Source of the DNA: Gammaproteobacteria bacterium
Lineage (GTDB): Bacteria; Pseudomonadota; Gammaproteobacteria; GRL18
Assembly: GCA_027076245.1 (NCBI GenBank)
Contig: JALTKC010000190.1
Location: forward strand, 1 to 5,879
DNA length: 5,879 nt
Direction: 5' to 3'
Positions 1 to 5,530 of this stretch are shown here, in pieces. The translations under genes were made by a program, and so were the position numbers. A model generated the notes under the pieces. It was not told where the DNA came from. It saw only the letters and a program-made list of their open reading frames with translations, and ran no database searches. Each line of letters opens with the position of its first letter. Positions within the stretch are counted from its first letter, which is position 1.

Positions 1-1001
1 TCCAGGCTGGCTGAAGTACAGGCCGAACCGGAGGACACCGCCAGGTCATCAATGGCCATCAGCAGAGACTCACCCTCTACATAATTAAAACTCAGGTTCA
101 GGTTATGCGGAACACGGTGTTCCAGATCGCCATTCACGTACAGCTCTTCCATGCCTTCAAAACCTTTGAGCATGCGATCTCTCAGAGCGGTAATACGCTT
201 GATTTCATCAGCCATTTCTTCTTTTGCAATACGGAAAGCTTCACCCATACCGACAATCTGATGCGTGGCCAGGGTACCGGAACGCATACCGCGTTCATGT
301 CCGCCGCCGTGCATCTGGGCTTCAATTCTTACTCTGGGTTTACGACGCACATACAGAGCACCAACCCCTTTAGGACCATAAACCTTATGGGCAGAAAAGG
401 ACATTAAATCCACTTTCATTTTCTGCAGATCAATTTCGGTTTTACCCGCACTCTGAGCCGCATCCACATGGAAAATAACCTTGCGTGAACGGCACATCTC
501 ACCTATAGCGGCTATGTCCTGAATCACACCAATTTCATTGTTGACATGCATAATGGAAACCAGAATGGTGTCATCACGAAAGGCTGCTTTGAGTTTTTCC
601 AGATCAATCAGGCCGTCAGGCTCCGGATCCAGATAAGTCACTTCGTAACCCTCACGCTCCAGCTGACGGCAGGTATCCAGTACCGCCTTATGTTCGGTTT
701 TGGAGGTAATAATATGCTTGCCGCGTTTGGAATAAAAATGCGCAGCCCCTTTAAGAGCCAGGTTATCCGATTCAGTGGCACCGGAAGTCCAGACTATTTC
801 CTTAGGATCGGCATTAATGAGTGCTGCCACATGGGCACGCGCTTCTTCTACAGCCGCTTCTGCATCCCAGCCGTATTTATGCGAGCGGGAAGCCGGATTA
901 CCGAAATTCCCGTCCATTGTAAGATAGTGGCACATTTTATCAGCGACGCGCTTATCCACTGGTGTTGTTGCTGAATAATCCAGATATATCGGTGAACTCA
1001 T
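1..1001 (-). CDS. iscS: Cysteine desulfurase IscS, N-terminal 333 residues (3' end outside window)
   Basis: PLP-dependent enzyme that converts L-cysteine to alanine and passes the sulfur as a persulfide to IscU for Fe-S cluster assembly and to tRNA-thiolation partners; cytosolic. The reading frame from the ATG at 1001 begins MSSPIYLDYSATTPV, the usual IscS start. Visible active-site residues fall at E. coli IscS numbers: His104 (TEHKAVLD), Asp180 and Gln183 (HVDAAQSAGK), the PLP lysine Lys206 (SFSAHKVYGPKG), and catalytic Cys328 in GSACTSASL, just before the window edge. About 70 of the roughly 404 residues expected are missing because the window ends, not because the gene is broken. An AGGA ribosome binding site (1009-1012) lies 7 bases before the start. 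It sits 57 bases downstream of iscR with no terminator between, so it is probably cotranscribed and repressed by IscR. iscU, iscA and hscBA would be expected beyond the edge. Confidence 0.97.
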   Translation of the reverse strand, partial: MSSPIYLDYSATTPVDKRVADKMCHYLTMDGNFGNPASRSHKYGWDAEAAVEEARAHVAALINADPKEIVWTSGATESDNLALKGAAHFYSKRGKHIITSKTEHKAVLDTCRQLEREGYEVTYLDPEPDGLIDLEKLKAAFRDDTILVSIMHVNNEIGVIQDIAAIGEMCRSRKVIFHVDAAQSAGKTEIDLQKMKVDLMSFSAHKVYGPKGVGALYVRRKPRVRIEAQMHGGGHERGMRSGTLATHQIVGMGEAFRIAKEEMADEIKRITALRDRMLKGFEGMEELYVNGDLEHRVPHNLNLSFNYVEGESLLMAIDDLAVSSGSACTSASL

Positions 1002-1058
1002 TAAAAATTCCTGTCCCGCAAAATTAAAAAATAAAAGTAAAAAAGTTAACTAAAAATT

Positions 1059-1544
1059 TTAAGCAATATGTTTCTCTTTAAAGTCAACCCGTTGACTGCC
1101 AAGGGGCAATGCACTGTCCTGACGTCTTGCCACTTCCTGCACTTCCTGCTTTTCTACCAGGCTGCCCAGGGTAATGGCAGATAAAAATTCAAAAATCTGG
1201 TCACTCAGATCACACCAGAGTTCATGAGTCAGGCAGCGTTCTTCATGCTGACAATTACCTTTACGCTTACAGCGCGTCGCATCAACCGTTTCATCCACAG
1301 CGGCAATAATTTCCGCAATGGCAATGTCTTCGGCTTCACGGCTCAGGCGATAGCCGCCTCCCGGGCCGCGTGCGCTGTCAACCAGACCGTTTTTTCTTAA
1401 CTTGGAAAACAACTGTTCCAGATAAGAAAGTGAAATTTCCTGTCTTTGTGAAATACCAGCAAGAGTGATTGGCCCTAATTCATAGTGGATTGCCAAATCC
1501 AACATTGCTGTTACTGCATAGCGCCCTTTAGTGGTCAATCTCAT
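1059..1544 (-). CDS. iscR: Fe-S cluster-sensing transcriptional regulator IscR (Rrf2 family)
   Basis: A 161-residue winged-helix Rrf2-family repressor that, when carrying a [2Fe-2S] cluster, represses the isc operon; the apo form controls other promoters in E. coli. The protein opens MRLTTKGRYAVTAMLDLA, the family signature. The DNA-binding wing contains ARGPGGGYRLSR (about residues 58-69). The cluster ligands are visible as Cys92, Cys98 and Cys104 plus His107 (in ATRCKRKGNC and RCLTHELW), the same positions as in E. coli IscR, so the cluster-binding form should be competent. The C-terminus (after about residue 135) is variable and ends DFKEKHIA. The start ATG at 1544 has an AGGA site (1553-1556) 8 bases upstream. 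It is the first gene of its transcription unit, with its own promoter in the 90-base gap behind cysE, and is followed closely by iscS. Confidence 0.97.
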   Translation of the reverse strand: MRLTTKGRYAVTAMLDLAIHYELGPITLAGISQRQEISLSYLEQLFSKLRKNGLVDSARGPGGGYRLSREAEDIAIAEIIAAVDETVDATRCKRKGNCQHEERCLTHELWCDLSDQIFEFLSAITLGSLVEKQEVQEVARRQDSALPLGSQRVDFKEKHIA

Positions 1545-1557
1545 TGATTCATTCCTG

Positions 1558-1586
1558 TTTTAAGATATTATGGCGCTATCTTAAAA
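1558..1586. repeat. Perfect 10-bp inverted repeat across the iscR -10 and start region
   Basis: TTTTAAGATA (1558-1567) is the exact reverse complement of TATCTTAAAA (1577-1586), with a 9-base spacer between. One arm contains the whole -10 box and the other lies in the first bases of the predicted leader. The size and dyad symmetry suit a dimeric DNA-binding protein. It does not resemble the IscR type 2 consensus or the FNR dyad. A chance AT-rich palindrome is possible but a 10-of-10 match at this spot is notable. Confidence 0.6.
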
Positions 1587-1606
1587 AAACCAAGCATTTT
1601 AGTCAA
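1578..1606 (-). promoter_or_regulatory. sigma70-like promoter of iscR-iscS
   Basis: Read on the minus strand, a -35 box TTGACT (1601-1606) and a -10 box TAAGAT (1578-1583) are separated by exactly 17 bases. Transcription would begin near 1571, leaving a leader of about 27 bases before the iscR ATG. The promoter lies in the short gap between the cysE stop and the iscR start, which indicates that the isc genes have a dedicated start rather than relying on cysE read-through. Boxes were found by eye; no start site has been mapped. Confidence 0.7.
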
Positions 1607-1610
1607 GTAT
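1586..1610 (-). promoter_or_regulatory. Candidate IscR type 1 operator overlapping the -35 box
   Basis: The minus-strand sequence starts ATACTTGACTAAAAT, which fits the first half of the E. coli type 1 IscR consensus (ATASYYGACTRWWWY) without a mismatch. The second half matches only about half of the expected AGTCRRSTAT positions. The perfect half covers the -35 box, where a bound repressor would block RNA polymerase, as known for the E. coli iscR promoter. Autoregulation by [2Fe-2S]-IscR is therefore likely by inference. Confidence 0.6.
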
Positions 1611-1634
1611 ATTTTGCTGATTGCTTATGTATCG

Positions 1635-2552
1635 TTATTTTTCAATTTTTCCGGAATCCTTCTTATCTGCCTTTTTATTCAGTTTAATGGACTTATCCAG
1701 TTGAACGACATGCACATCTTCATCTTTATTGCCCGGAGCATTACCGCAGAAATCCTGGGCCGGACAGGAATCCGGGTGTTCATCCAGCGGGGTTATTTCA
1801 CATATATGGGTTTCCGGGATCTTGATATCCGGGAATTCGGCATCGATAGAACGAATGGCGGTACACATTTTTTCCAGCTTATCATCCACCTTGTGCATAT
1901 GATCCAGTACACAGTTAATGGCATGAGCCACGGGATCGGGCATGTCACTGGACGTACCATAGGCATCAAAGCCAATTTTTTTCGCCATATGTTCGCGTTT
2001 TCTGGCATCAGGATCATCCTGAGCCGGTTGTTCTTTCTTTTTAGAGGAAATAAGCCGACCTGGAATACCTACTACGGTACAACCACAGGGTACATCCTTA
2101 ACCACTACCGCATTGGAACCGACCCGCGCACCGTCTGACAGGGTAATTGGCCCCAGCACTTTGGCACCGGCTCCTACCACTACATCATTACCCAGGGTTG
2201 GATGACGCTTGCCCTTATCCCATGAGGTTCCCCCCAGGGTTACACCATGATAAAGGGTGCAGTCATCTCCAATAACCGTAGTTTCTCCGATCACCACACC
2301 CATGCCGTGATCAATAAAAAAGCGTCGGCCAATAGTGGCACCGGGATGGATTTCAATGCCGGTCAGCAGACGAGCCGTAGCAGAAAAAAAACGCGCCAGC
2401 CAGCGCAGATTCCAGTTCCATAAACGATGATTGAGTCGATAGAAAATCATGGCATGCACACCCGGATAGGTGCTCAGTACCTCAAAATAGTTACGTGCTG
2501 CCGGATCACGTTCAAAAACGCATTGTATGTCTTCTTTCAAATGCTCGAACAT
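1635..2552 (-). CDS. cysE: Serine O-acetyltransferase CysE, with extended cysteine-containing C-terminus
   Basis: Transfers an acetyl group from acetyl-CoA to L-serine, giving O-acetylserine for cysteine synthase (CysK/CysM); cytosolic, normally feedback-inhibited by cysteine. From the ATG at 2552 it is 305 residues. The N-terminal helical part begins MFEHLKEDIQCVFERDPAAR. A left-handed beta-helix of hexapeptide repeats runs from about residue 66 (EIHPGATIG) to 168 (VVGIPGRLI). Catalytic and CoA-site motifs include FIDHGMGVVIGET (His82), VTLGGTSWDKGKRHP (His117) and VVVGAGAKVLG. A helical tail follows (KIGFDAYGTSSDMPDPVAHA), as I recall for Pseudomonas-type CysE. The last 60 or so residues are unusual, with three cysteines, acidic stretches and a Lys-rich end. 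An in-frame GTG at 2564 would add four residues, but the family start and a weak GAGAG site at better spacing favour the ATG. It has its own promoter downstream of trmJ. Confidence 0.95.
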   Translation of the reverse strand: MFEHLKEDIQCVFERDPAARNYFEVLSTYPGVHAMIFYRLNHRLWNWNLRWLARFFSATARLLTGIEIHPGATIGRRFFIDHGMGVVIGETTVIGDDCTLYHGVTLGGTSWDKGKRHPTLGNDVVVGAGAKVLGPITLSDGARVGSNAVVVKDVPCGCTVVGIPGRLISSKKKEQPAQDDPDARKREHMAKKIGFDAYGTSSDMPDPVAHAINCVLDHMHKVDDKLEKMCTAIRSIDAEFPDIKIPETHICEITPLDEHPDSCPAQDFCGNAPGNKDEDVHVVQLDKSIKLNKKADKKDSGKIEK

Positions 2553-2596
2553 TCTAACAACCACTCTCGTTCAGTTTGCTATCAATCATCACCGGG

Positions 2597-2615
2597 TTCC
2601 CTGACCTTACGGGAA
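2597..2615 (-). other. Small 5'-leader hairpin of the cysE transcript
   Basis: Within the predicted cysE leader, TTCCC and GGGAA can form a 5-bp stem around a 9-base loop. It starts within a few bases of the predicted transcript 5' end (near 2619), so it could stabilise the message. The stem is short, has no following T run, and is not a terminator. I see no recognised riboswitch motif in the 67-base leader. Confidence 0.25.
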
Positions 2616-2625
2616 AAGACCGTGC

Positions 2626-2654
2626 ATTTTACTAGGAATTGCCTCAACTCTCAA
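2626..2654 (-). promoter_or_regulatory. sigma70-like promoter of cysE
   Basis: On the minus strand a -35 box TTGAGA (2649-2654) and a -10 box TAAAAT (2626-2631) are separated by 17 bases. It lies in the gap of about 130 bases between the trmJ stop and the cysE ATG. A start near 2619 would give a leader of about 67 bases. This suggests cysE can be expressed independently of trmJ, although no terminator separates them and read-through is possible. Confidence 0.65.
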
Positions 2655-2682
2655 ATAGATATAAGGCCGATACTGATATAAG

Positions 2683-3420
2683 TCAATTCTGCTTATAACG
2701 TATGGACTTTTGAGTCTGGGTTAAAATTCCACGCAGAATATTCAGCTCTTCCTGTCTGAGTCGTGAGCGGTTATACAGCTGACGCAGTTTGGGCATTAAC
2801 TGAGGTGATTGCTCAGGATTTAAAAAATCAATTTCAATCAGAGTTTCTTCTAAATGCCGGTAAAAACCTTCCACGGCATCACTGGCCGCATAGTCCACCG
2901 GCTGAATACTTTCTGCAAGCTCATTCCTGCTCAGATGAGCCGTCATCATCAGCTCATAAGTTACAATTTGTATGGCAGAAGCCACATTCAAAGAGCTGTA
3001 CCGGGGATTGGTGGGTATAATAATTAATTTATGACACAGGCCAATTTCTTCATTGGTCATTCCGGTACGTTCACGCCCGAATACCAGTGCCACCTGATGA
3101 TTACTGGCTTCCGTCATTGCCTGCTGTGCAGCCTGACGGGCATCAGTAAATTCATGCTGAATTTTACGCTCTCTGGCCGTTGAGCCCAGCACCAGATGAC
3201 AACCTTCCAGTGCCTGTTCCAGACTGTCACAAACTACCGCCCTGGTCAGAAGATCATCTGCACCGGAAGCCATAGCCGTCGCTTCCGGATCGGGAAAACG
3301 CTTCGGCTGCACCAGATATAAATGCTCCAGCCCCATGTTTTTCATCACCCGGGCAGCCGCGCCTATATTGCCCGGGTGGGAGGTATTAAGCATAATAATG
3401 CGAATATTATCTACAGACAT
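2683..3420 (-). CDS. trmJ: tRNA (cytidine/uridine-32-2'-O)-methyltransferase TrmJ
   Basis: SAM-dependent SPOUT-family enzyme that 2'-O-methylates the nucleotide at position 32 in the anticodon loop of several tRNAs; cytosolic dimer. The 245-residue length is almost that of E. coli TrmJ (246). The three SPOUT motifs are intact: NIGAAARVMKNMG (residues 18-30, with the catalytic arginine as Arg24, equivalent to E. coli Arg23), VALVFGRERTGMTNEE (110-125), and the trefoil-knot SAM-binding segment IPTNPRYSSLNVASAIQI (135-152). The C-terminal helical region ends with RLRQEELNILRGIL, matching the RA-x-ELNILRGIL type ending of the family. The ATG at 3420 has an AAGGA site (3426-3430) 5 bases upstream. 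It precedes cysE by about 130 bases, a gene order I recall from other gammaproteobacteria, but its upstream neighbour here is an unrelated fragment. Confidence 0.95.
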   Translation of the reverse strand: MSVDNIRIIMLNTSHPGNIGAAARVMKNMGLEHLYLVQPKRFPDPEATAMASGADDLLTRAVVCDSLEQALEGCHLVLGSTARERKIQHEFTDARQAAQQAMTEASNHQVALVFGRERTGMTNEEIGLCHKLIIIPTNPRYSSLNVASAIQIVTYELMMTAHLSRNELAESIQPVDYAASDAVEGFYRHLEETLIEIDFLNPEQSPQLMPKLRQLYNRSRLRQEELNILRGILTQTQKSIRYKQN

Positions 3421-3474
3421 ATTTTTCCTTTAGGTATATCAGCCAGGCAAATTAGACTTACAAAACAAAATCGA

Positions 3475-3480
3475 ATTATA
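3475..3480 (-). promoter_or_regulatory. Likely -10 box of the trmJ promoter
   Basis: A perfect TATAAT on the minus strand lies about 55 bases before the trmJ ATG in an AT-rich gap (3421-3522). No good -35 hexamer stands at 16-18 bases upstream (the sequence there is ACAATA-like), and there is no correctly spaced extended -10 TG. An activator-dependent or UP-element-assisted promoter is possible. A start near 3468 would give a leader of about 48 bases. Confidence 0.45.
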
Positions 3481-3508
3481 CATTGATTAACTATTAATAT
3501 TGTATTTA

Positions 3509-3525
3509 TAGACATCTGGTGTCTA
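3509..3525. repeat. Short inverted repeat at the end of the orphan reading frame
   Basis: TAGACA (3509-3514) and TGTCTA (3520-3525) form a perfect 6-bp dyad with a 5-base loop, and one arm contains the TAG stop of the upstream fragment. The stem is AT-rich and is not followed by a T run on the minus strand, so it is a poor intrinsic terminator. It could be an operator or chance. Confidence 0.25.
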
Positions 3526-3696
3526 ACGCCAGTTAAGTTTACCCCAGGCAATGCTGCCCTTATTCTGTCCCAGCCCCTCCAGCAGGTCATAGGAAGACTG
3601 GTCATAAAAGGCCTTCCACTGTGGGCTTTGCAGAATTTTATGGTAAATGCCTTTATTGTTTTCAAAGTACTGTCTGACCTGCTCCCCTTCCTGACT

Positions 3697-3711
3697 CATC
3701 AGTTTGGCAAT
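3697..3711. repeat. 15-bp direct repeat, copy 1 (partner at 3877-3891)
   Basis: The 15-base string CATCAGTTTGGCAAT on the plus strand occurs here and again at 3877-3891, exactly 180 bases away. Both copies are read in the same frame on the minus strand and encode Ile-Ala-Lys-Leu-Met. An in-frame duplication, a recombination scar, or convergent use of a helix motif could explain it. Confidence 0.7.
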
Positions 3712-3876
3712 TTTATGCTGATAGTTTTGAACGGCCTGTAAAATACCCACTGTCCCTTCCCAGGCAAGGGTAATGACTACCCCCCAGAGACCACCCACAC
3801 GCAAGAGACGGGCACCCCAGACGGAAAACCATGAGACGCCTTCCAGCAGTGCGCTTTTACCGGCTGCCTCCGTATA

Positions 3877-3891
3877 CATCAGTTTGGCAAT
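3877..3891. repeat. 15-bp direct repeat, copy 2 (partner at 3697-3711)
   Basis: Second copy of CATCAGTTTGGCAAT, positioned at the first ATG of the orphan frame. The bases immediately flanking it differ from copy 1 on both sides (A versus T before, C versus T after), so the match ends sharply at 15 bases. This copy lies near the presumed truncation point of the fragment. Confidence 0.7.
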
Positions 3892-3938
3892 CGCATTTTG
3901 TATTGCAGGGAAGAAACACTCTTACCATCATTGTTTTT

Positions 3939-5471
3939 TTAAAAAATAAGTAAAACCCCATTTTTTTCAAGTTTTTTTAAATATTGAAGGTTTTCAGGAG
4001 TTTTTCTGAATTCAGGAACAAAAAAGCTTTTAAGTTTTTTTAATTTATCAACACCTGACAACTGGCTTATTTTTGTGCCATTCAAGTTAAGCAGAGTTAA
4101 TGATTCCAATGTCTTTAACCTATCCATAGATGAAAGAGTAGCCTCCGTTATTAAAAGTGTCTCCAGTGCTTTTTTGTTTTCAAGTCCTTCAATTTTTGTA
4201 ACCTGGGTGTTCATTAATTCAAGTGTTTTTAAGTTATTCAGGAGAGTAACAGGCTTCATGGAATATATGGGTGAAAATGATATTTCCAGCACTTCCAGTG
4301 AAGTTGAATTTTGTAAAAAATCCAGCCTGCCCAGTCTGGTTTCATATATCTTTAATGTTTTAAGTTTCTCCAGGTTTTTTAATGAGGGCAGTTTATACAG
4401 TTTATGCATTTGCAGTTTAATGCTTTCAAGCTGCGTTAACTTATCAAGCCCTGGCAGCTCTGTAATTTTGTGAGCAAATATATCCAGGGTTTTAAGATGC
4501 CGCAAATTTTCCAGACCCGGCAGGCTGGTGGCCGGAACATCCACCAGTTTTAGGCTTTCCAGTTGCGTCAATTCACCCAGAGGAATGTGTTCTGCCTGTC
4601 TGGATGATATATACAGGGATTTAAGGTTTTTCAGTGATTTTAGAAACGACAGGTCTTTAACCGGTTGTCTGTAGAGCATCAGCCTGAGTTTTTTGAGTTG
4701 CGGCAGTTGTGCCAGCCAGTTTAAATTGGTAATGGTTTCCTGTTCGGGTTTTACACTGCGCATAATAATGGACAGGTCTTCTACCCGGGTAAGGTTTTTT
4801 ATTTGATTCAGGTTTTTCAGACCTTTACCGGGCTCTATGTAGGCTATCTTTATTTTGTTATTAACGGGTATTGATGCATTGCTTAGGTCAGAGTTAATAA
4901 CTGACAGGTTGGTTAGGTGGGCAAATTTTCTCAGGTCTGGAAAAGTTGTATTTTTTTTGCAGGAGAAGAATGCGTATTTTAAATTTTCTAACTCAGGTAG
5001 ATTTTTAACTGATTGTTCATTGCAGAATCTTTTGAAAAAAAAGCTAATAGCTTTTAAATGTTTAAAATGAGTTAATAGCTGTGTACCCTCAAATATTTTT
5101 TTCATATTAAAAAAAACTAATGATATAATGTTGCCATTTTCATCAATAATTACAGCAGGAACTTCTCTTGGACCACTATTAATGGTTTGATATTTTTTTT
5201 CCCTTTCTTCATCATCTGACCAGATATATTTATCACCTGCTTTTTTCCGTATTTTTATTATTGCTCTTAAGTAATCTTCATCCTCTTTTAAATCAGAAAC
5301 CACCTTATACAGCGTCACCTTGCTTAAAGGTACACCGGTTTCTGCAAATATCTGCTCAAGCACAGCCTGTTTGTCCTGACTTATCGGGTCAAAATAACCG
5401 CTGTCTGCCAGAGCAGTACAGGACAGCAAAAGAGCTGTAAAAAAGCAGTAGATACGGGTCAGTAAATGCAT
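3939..5471 (-). CDS. Exported leucine-rich-repeat protein (internalin/SDS22-like repeats), function unknown
   Basis: A 510-residue protein with an N-terminal signal peptide: Arg6, a hydrophobic core (about residues 7-19) and a signal peptidase I-type site ALA-DS after residue 22. Cys18 sits in an imperfect lipobox (LLSC), so a lipoprotein is a weaker alternative. Residues 23-115 are a charged, non-repeat cap. About 15 leucine-rich repeats then fill the rest. From residue 303 to 479 the LxxLxL segment recurs every 22 residues exactly (303, 325, 347, 369, 391, 413, 435, 457, 479), the length of internalin and SDS22-type repeats. Two cysteines (150 and 171) lie one repeat apart and could pair in the periplasm. 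Such scaffolds bind proteins; no enzyme domain is visible. The gene is clearly more AT-rich than its neighbours, with A/T homopolymer runs, suggesting transfer. The start ATG has only a weak purine site (GAGAA about 9 bases upstream). A role as adhesin or periplasmic immunity-type protein is conjecture. Confidence 0.88.
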   Translation of the reverse strand: MHLLTRIYCFFTALLLSCTALADSGYFDPISQDKQAVLEQIFAETGVPLSKVTLYKVVSDLKEDEDYLRAIIKIRKKAGDKYIWSDDEEREKKYQTINSGPREVPAVIIDENGNIISLVFFNMKKIFEGTQLLTHFKHLKAISFFFKRFCNEQSVKNLPELENLKYAFFSCKKNTTFPDLRKFAHLTNLSVINSDLSNASIPVNNKIKIAYIEPGKGLKNLNQIKNLTRVEDLSIIMRSVKPEQETITNLNWLAQLPQLKKLRLMLYRQPVKDLSFLKSLKNLKSLYISSRQAEHIPLGELTQLESLKLVDVPATSLPGLENLRHLKTLDIFAHKITELPGLDKLTQLESIKLQMHKLYKLPSLKNLEKLKTLKIYETRLGRLDFLQNSTSLEVLEISFSPIYSMKPVTLLNNLKTLELMNTQVTKIEGLENKKALETLLITEATLSSMDRLKTLESLTLLNLNGTKISQLSGVDKLKKLKSFFVPEFRKTPENLQYLKKLEKNGVLLIF

Positions 5472-5530
5472 GGTTATTGTTCTCTGTATGGTTTTGTATT
5501 TTGTATTTGTATGTTCTGTCTGTATGGTAT
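5472..5530 (-). repeat. AC-rich leader with repeated ATACA motifs before the LRR gene
   Basis: The 59 bases between the upstream stop and the LRR start are almost entirely A and C on the minus strand, with at least five ATACA units. A 10-base direct repeat ACCATACAGA occurs at 5519-5528 and 5483-5492, each followed within a few bases by GAACA. The stretch would be unstructured in RNA. No clear promoter hexamers or terminator lie in it, so the LRR gene may depend on transcription from the gene upstream. Confidence 0.5.

Larger units (their letters stand above)
3523..3921 (-). pseudogene. 5'-truncated orphan reading frame with a hydrophobic helix; function unknown
   Basis: I do not recognise this protein. 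The open frame runs 132 codons from just after a TAA at 3922-3924 to a TAG at 3523-3525. The first ATG is at 3879 (118 residues from there), but it has no ribosome binding site and the frame is protein-like upstream of it (ending FFPAIQNAIAKL before the methionine), so the frame looks like the C-terminal remnant of a longer protein. From the ATG, residues 10-25 could form an amphipathic helix (LLEGVSWFSVWGARLL) and residues 28-50 a membrane segment (GGLWGVVITLAWEGTVGIL). A polar, helical tail follows and ends AWGKLNWR. Base composition is like trmJ and richer in GC than the LRR gene just upstream. It could be a decayed end of a multi-membrane-pass effector-like protein, or a small real gene using a non-ATG start; neither is shown. 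Confidence 0.5.

Noticed and set aside
546..974. Plus-strand open frame of 142 codons, and a similar one at 105-407
   Set aside because: Both lie antisense within iscS, whose minus-strand frame has its full set of active-site residues; the plus-strand products look like no protein.
1002..1058. Terminator or riboregulator between iscR and iscS
   Set aside because: The 57-base gap is AT-rich with no GC-rich stem; only the iscS ribosome binding site is recognisable.
1614..2138. Plus-strand open frame of 174 codons
   Set aside because: Antisense to the cysE 3' half; the cysE hexapeptide repeats explain the open frame.
2427..3020. Plus-strand frames at 2427-2681 and 2763-3020
   Set aside because: Shadows across the cysE start and the trmJ 3' half, with no ribosome binding site or recognisable motif.
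3411..3665. Minus-strand frame of 84 codons overlapping the orphan fragment and the trmJ start
   Set aside because: Runs through the AT-rich trmJ promoter region and reads as low-quality protein; the frame ending at 3523 is far more protein-like.
3931..3947. T-run and A-run next to the LRR stop as an intrinsic terminator
   Set aside because: The dyad is only T and A with no GC stem or loop, so it would not form a stable terminator hairpin.
4075..5070. Plus-strand frames at 4075-4473 and 4855-5070
   Set aside because: Antisense to the LRR gene, produced by repeated Leu and Lys codons.
5405..5471. Classification of the LRR protein as a lipoprotein
   Set aside because: The lipobox LLSC has Leu at -2, and a better signal peptidase I site (ALA-DS) follows four residues later; kept only as an alternative.
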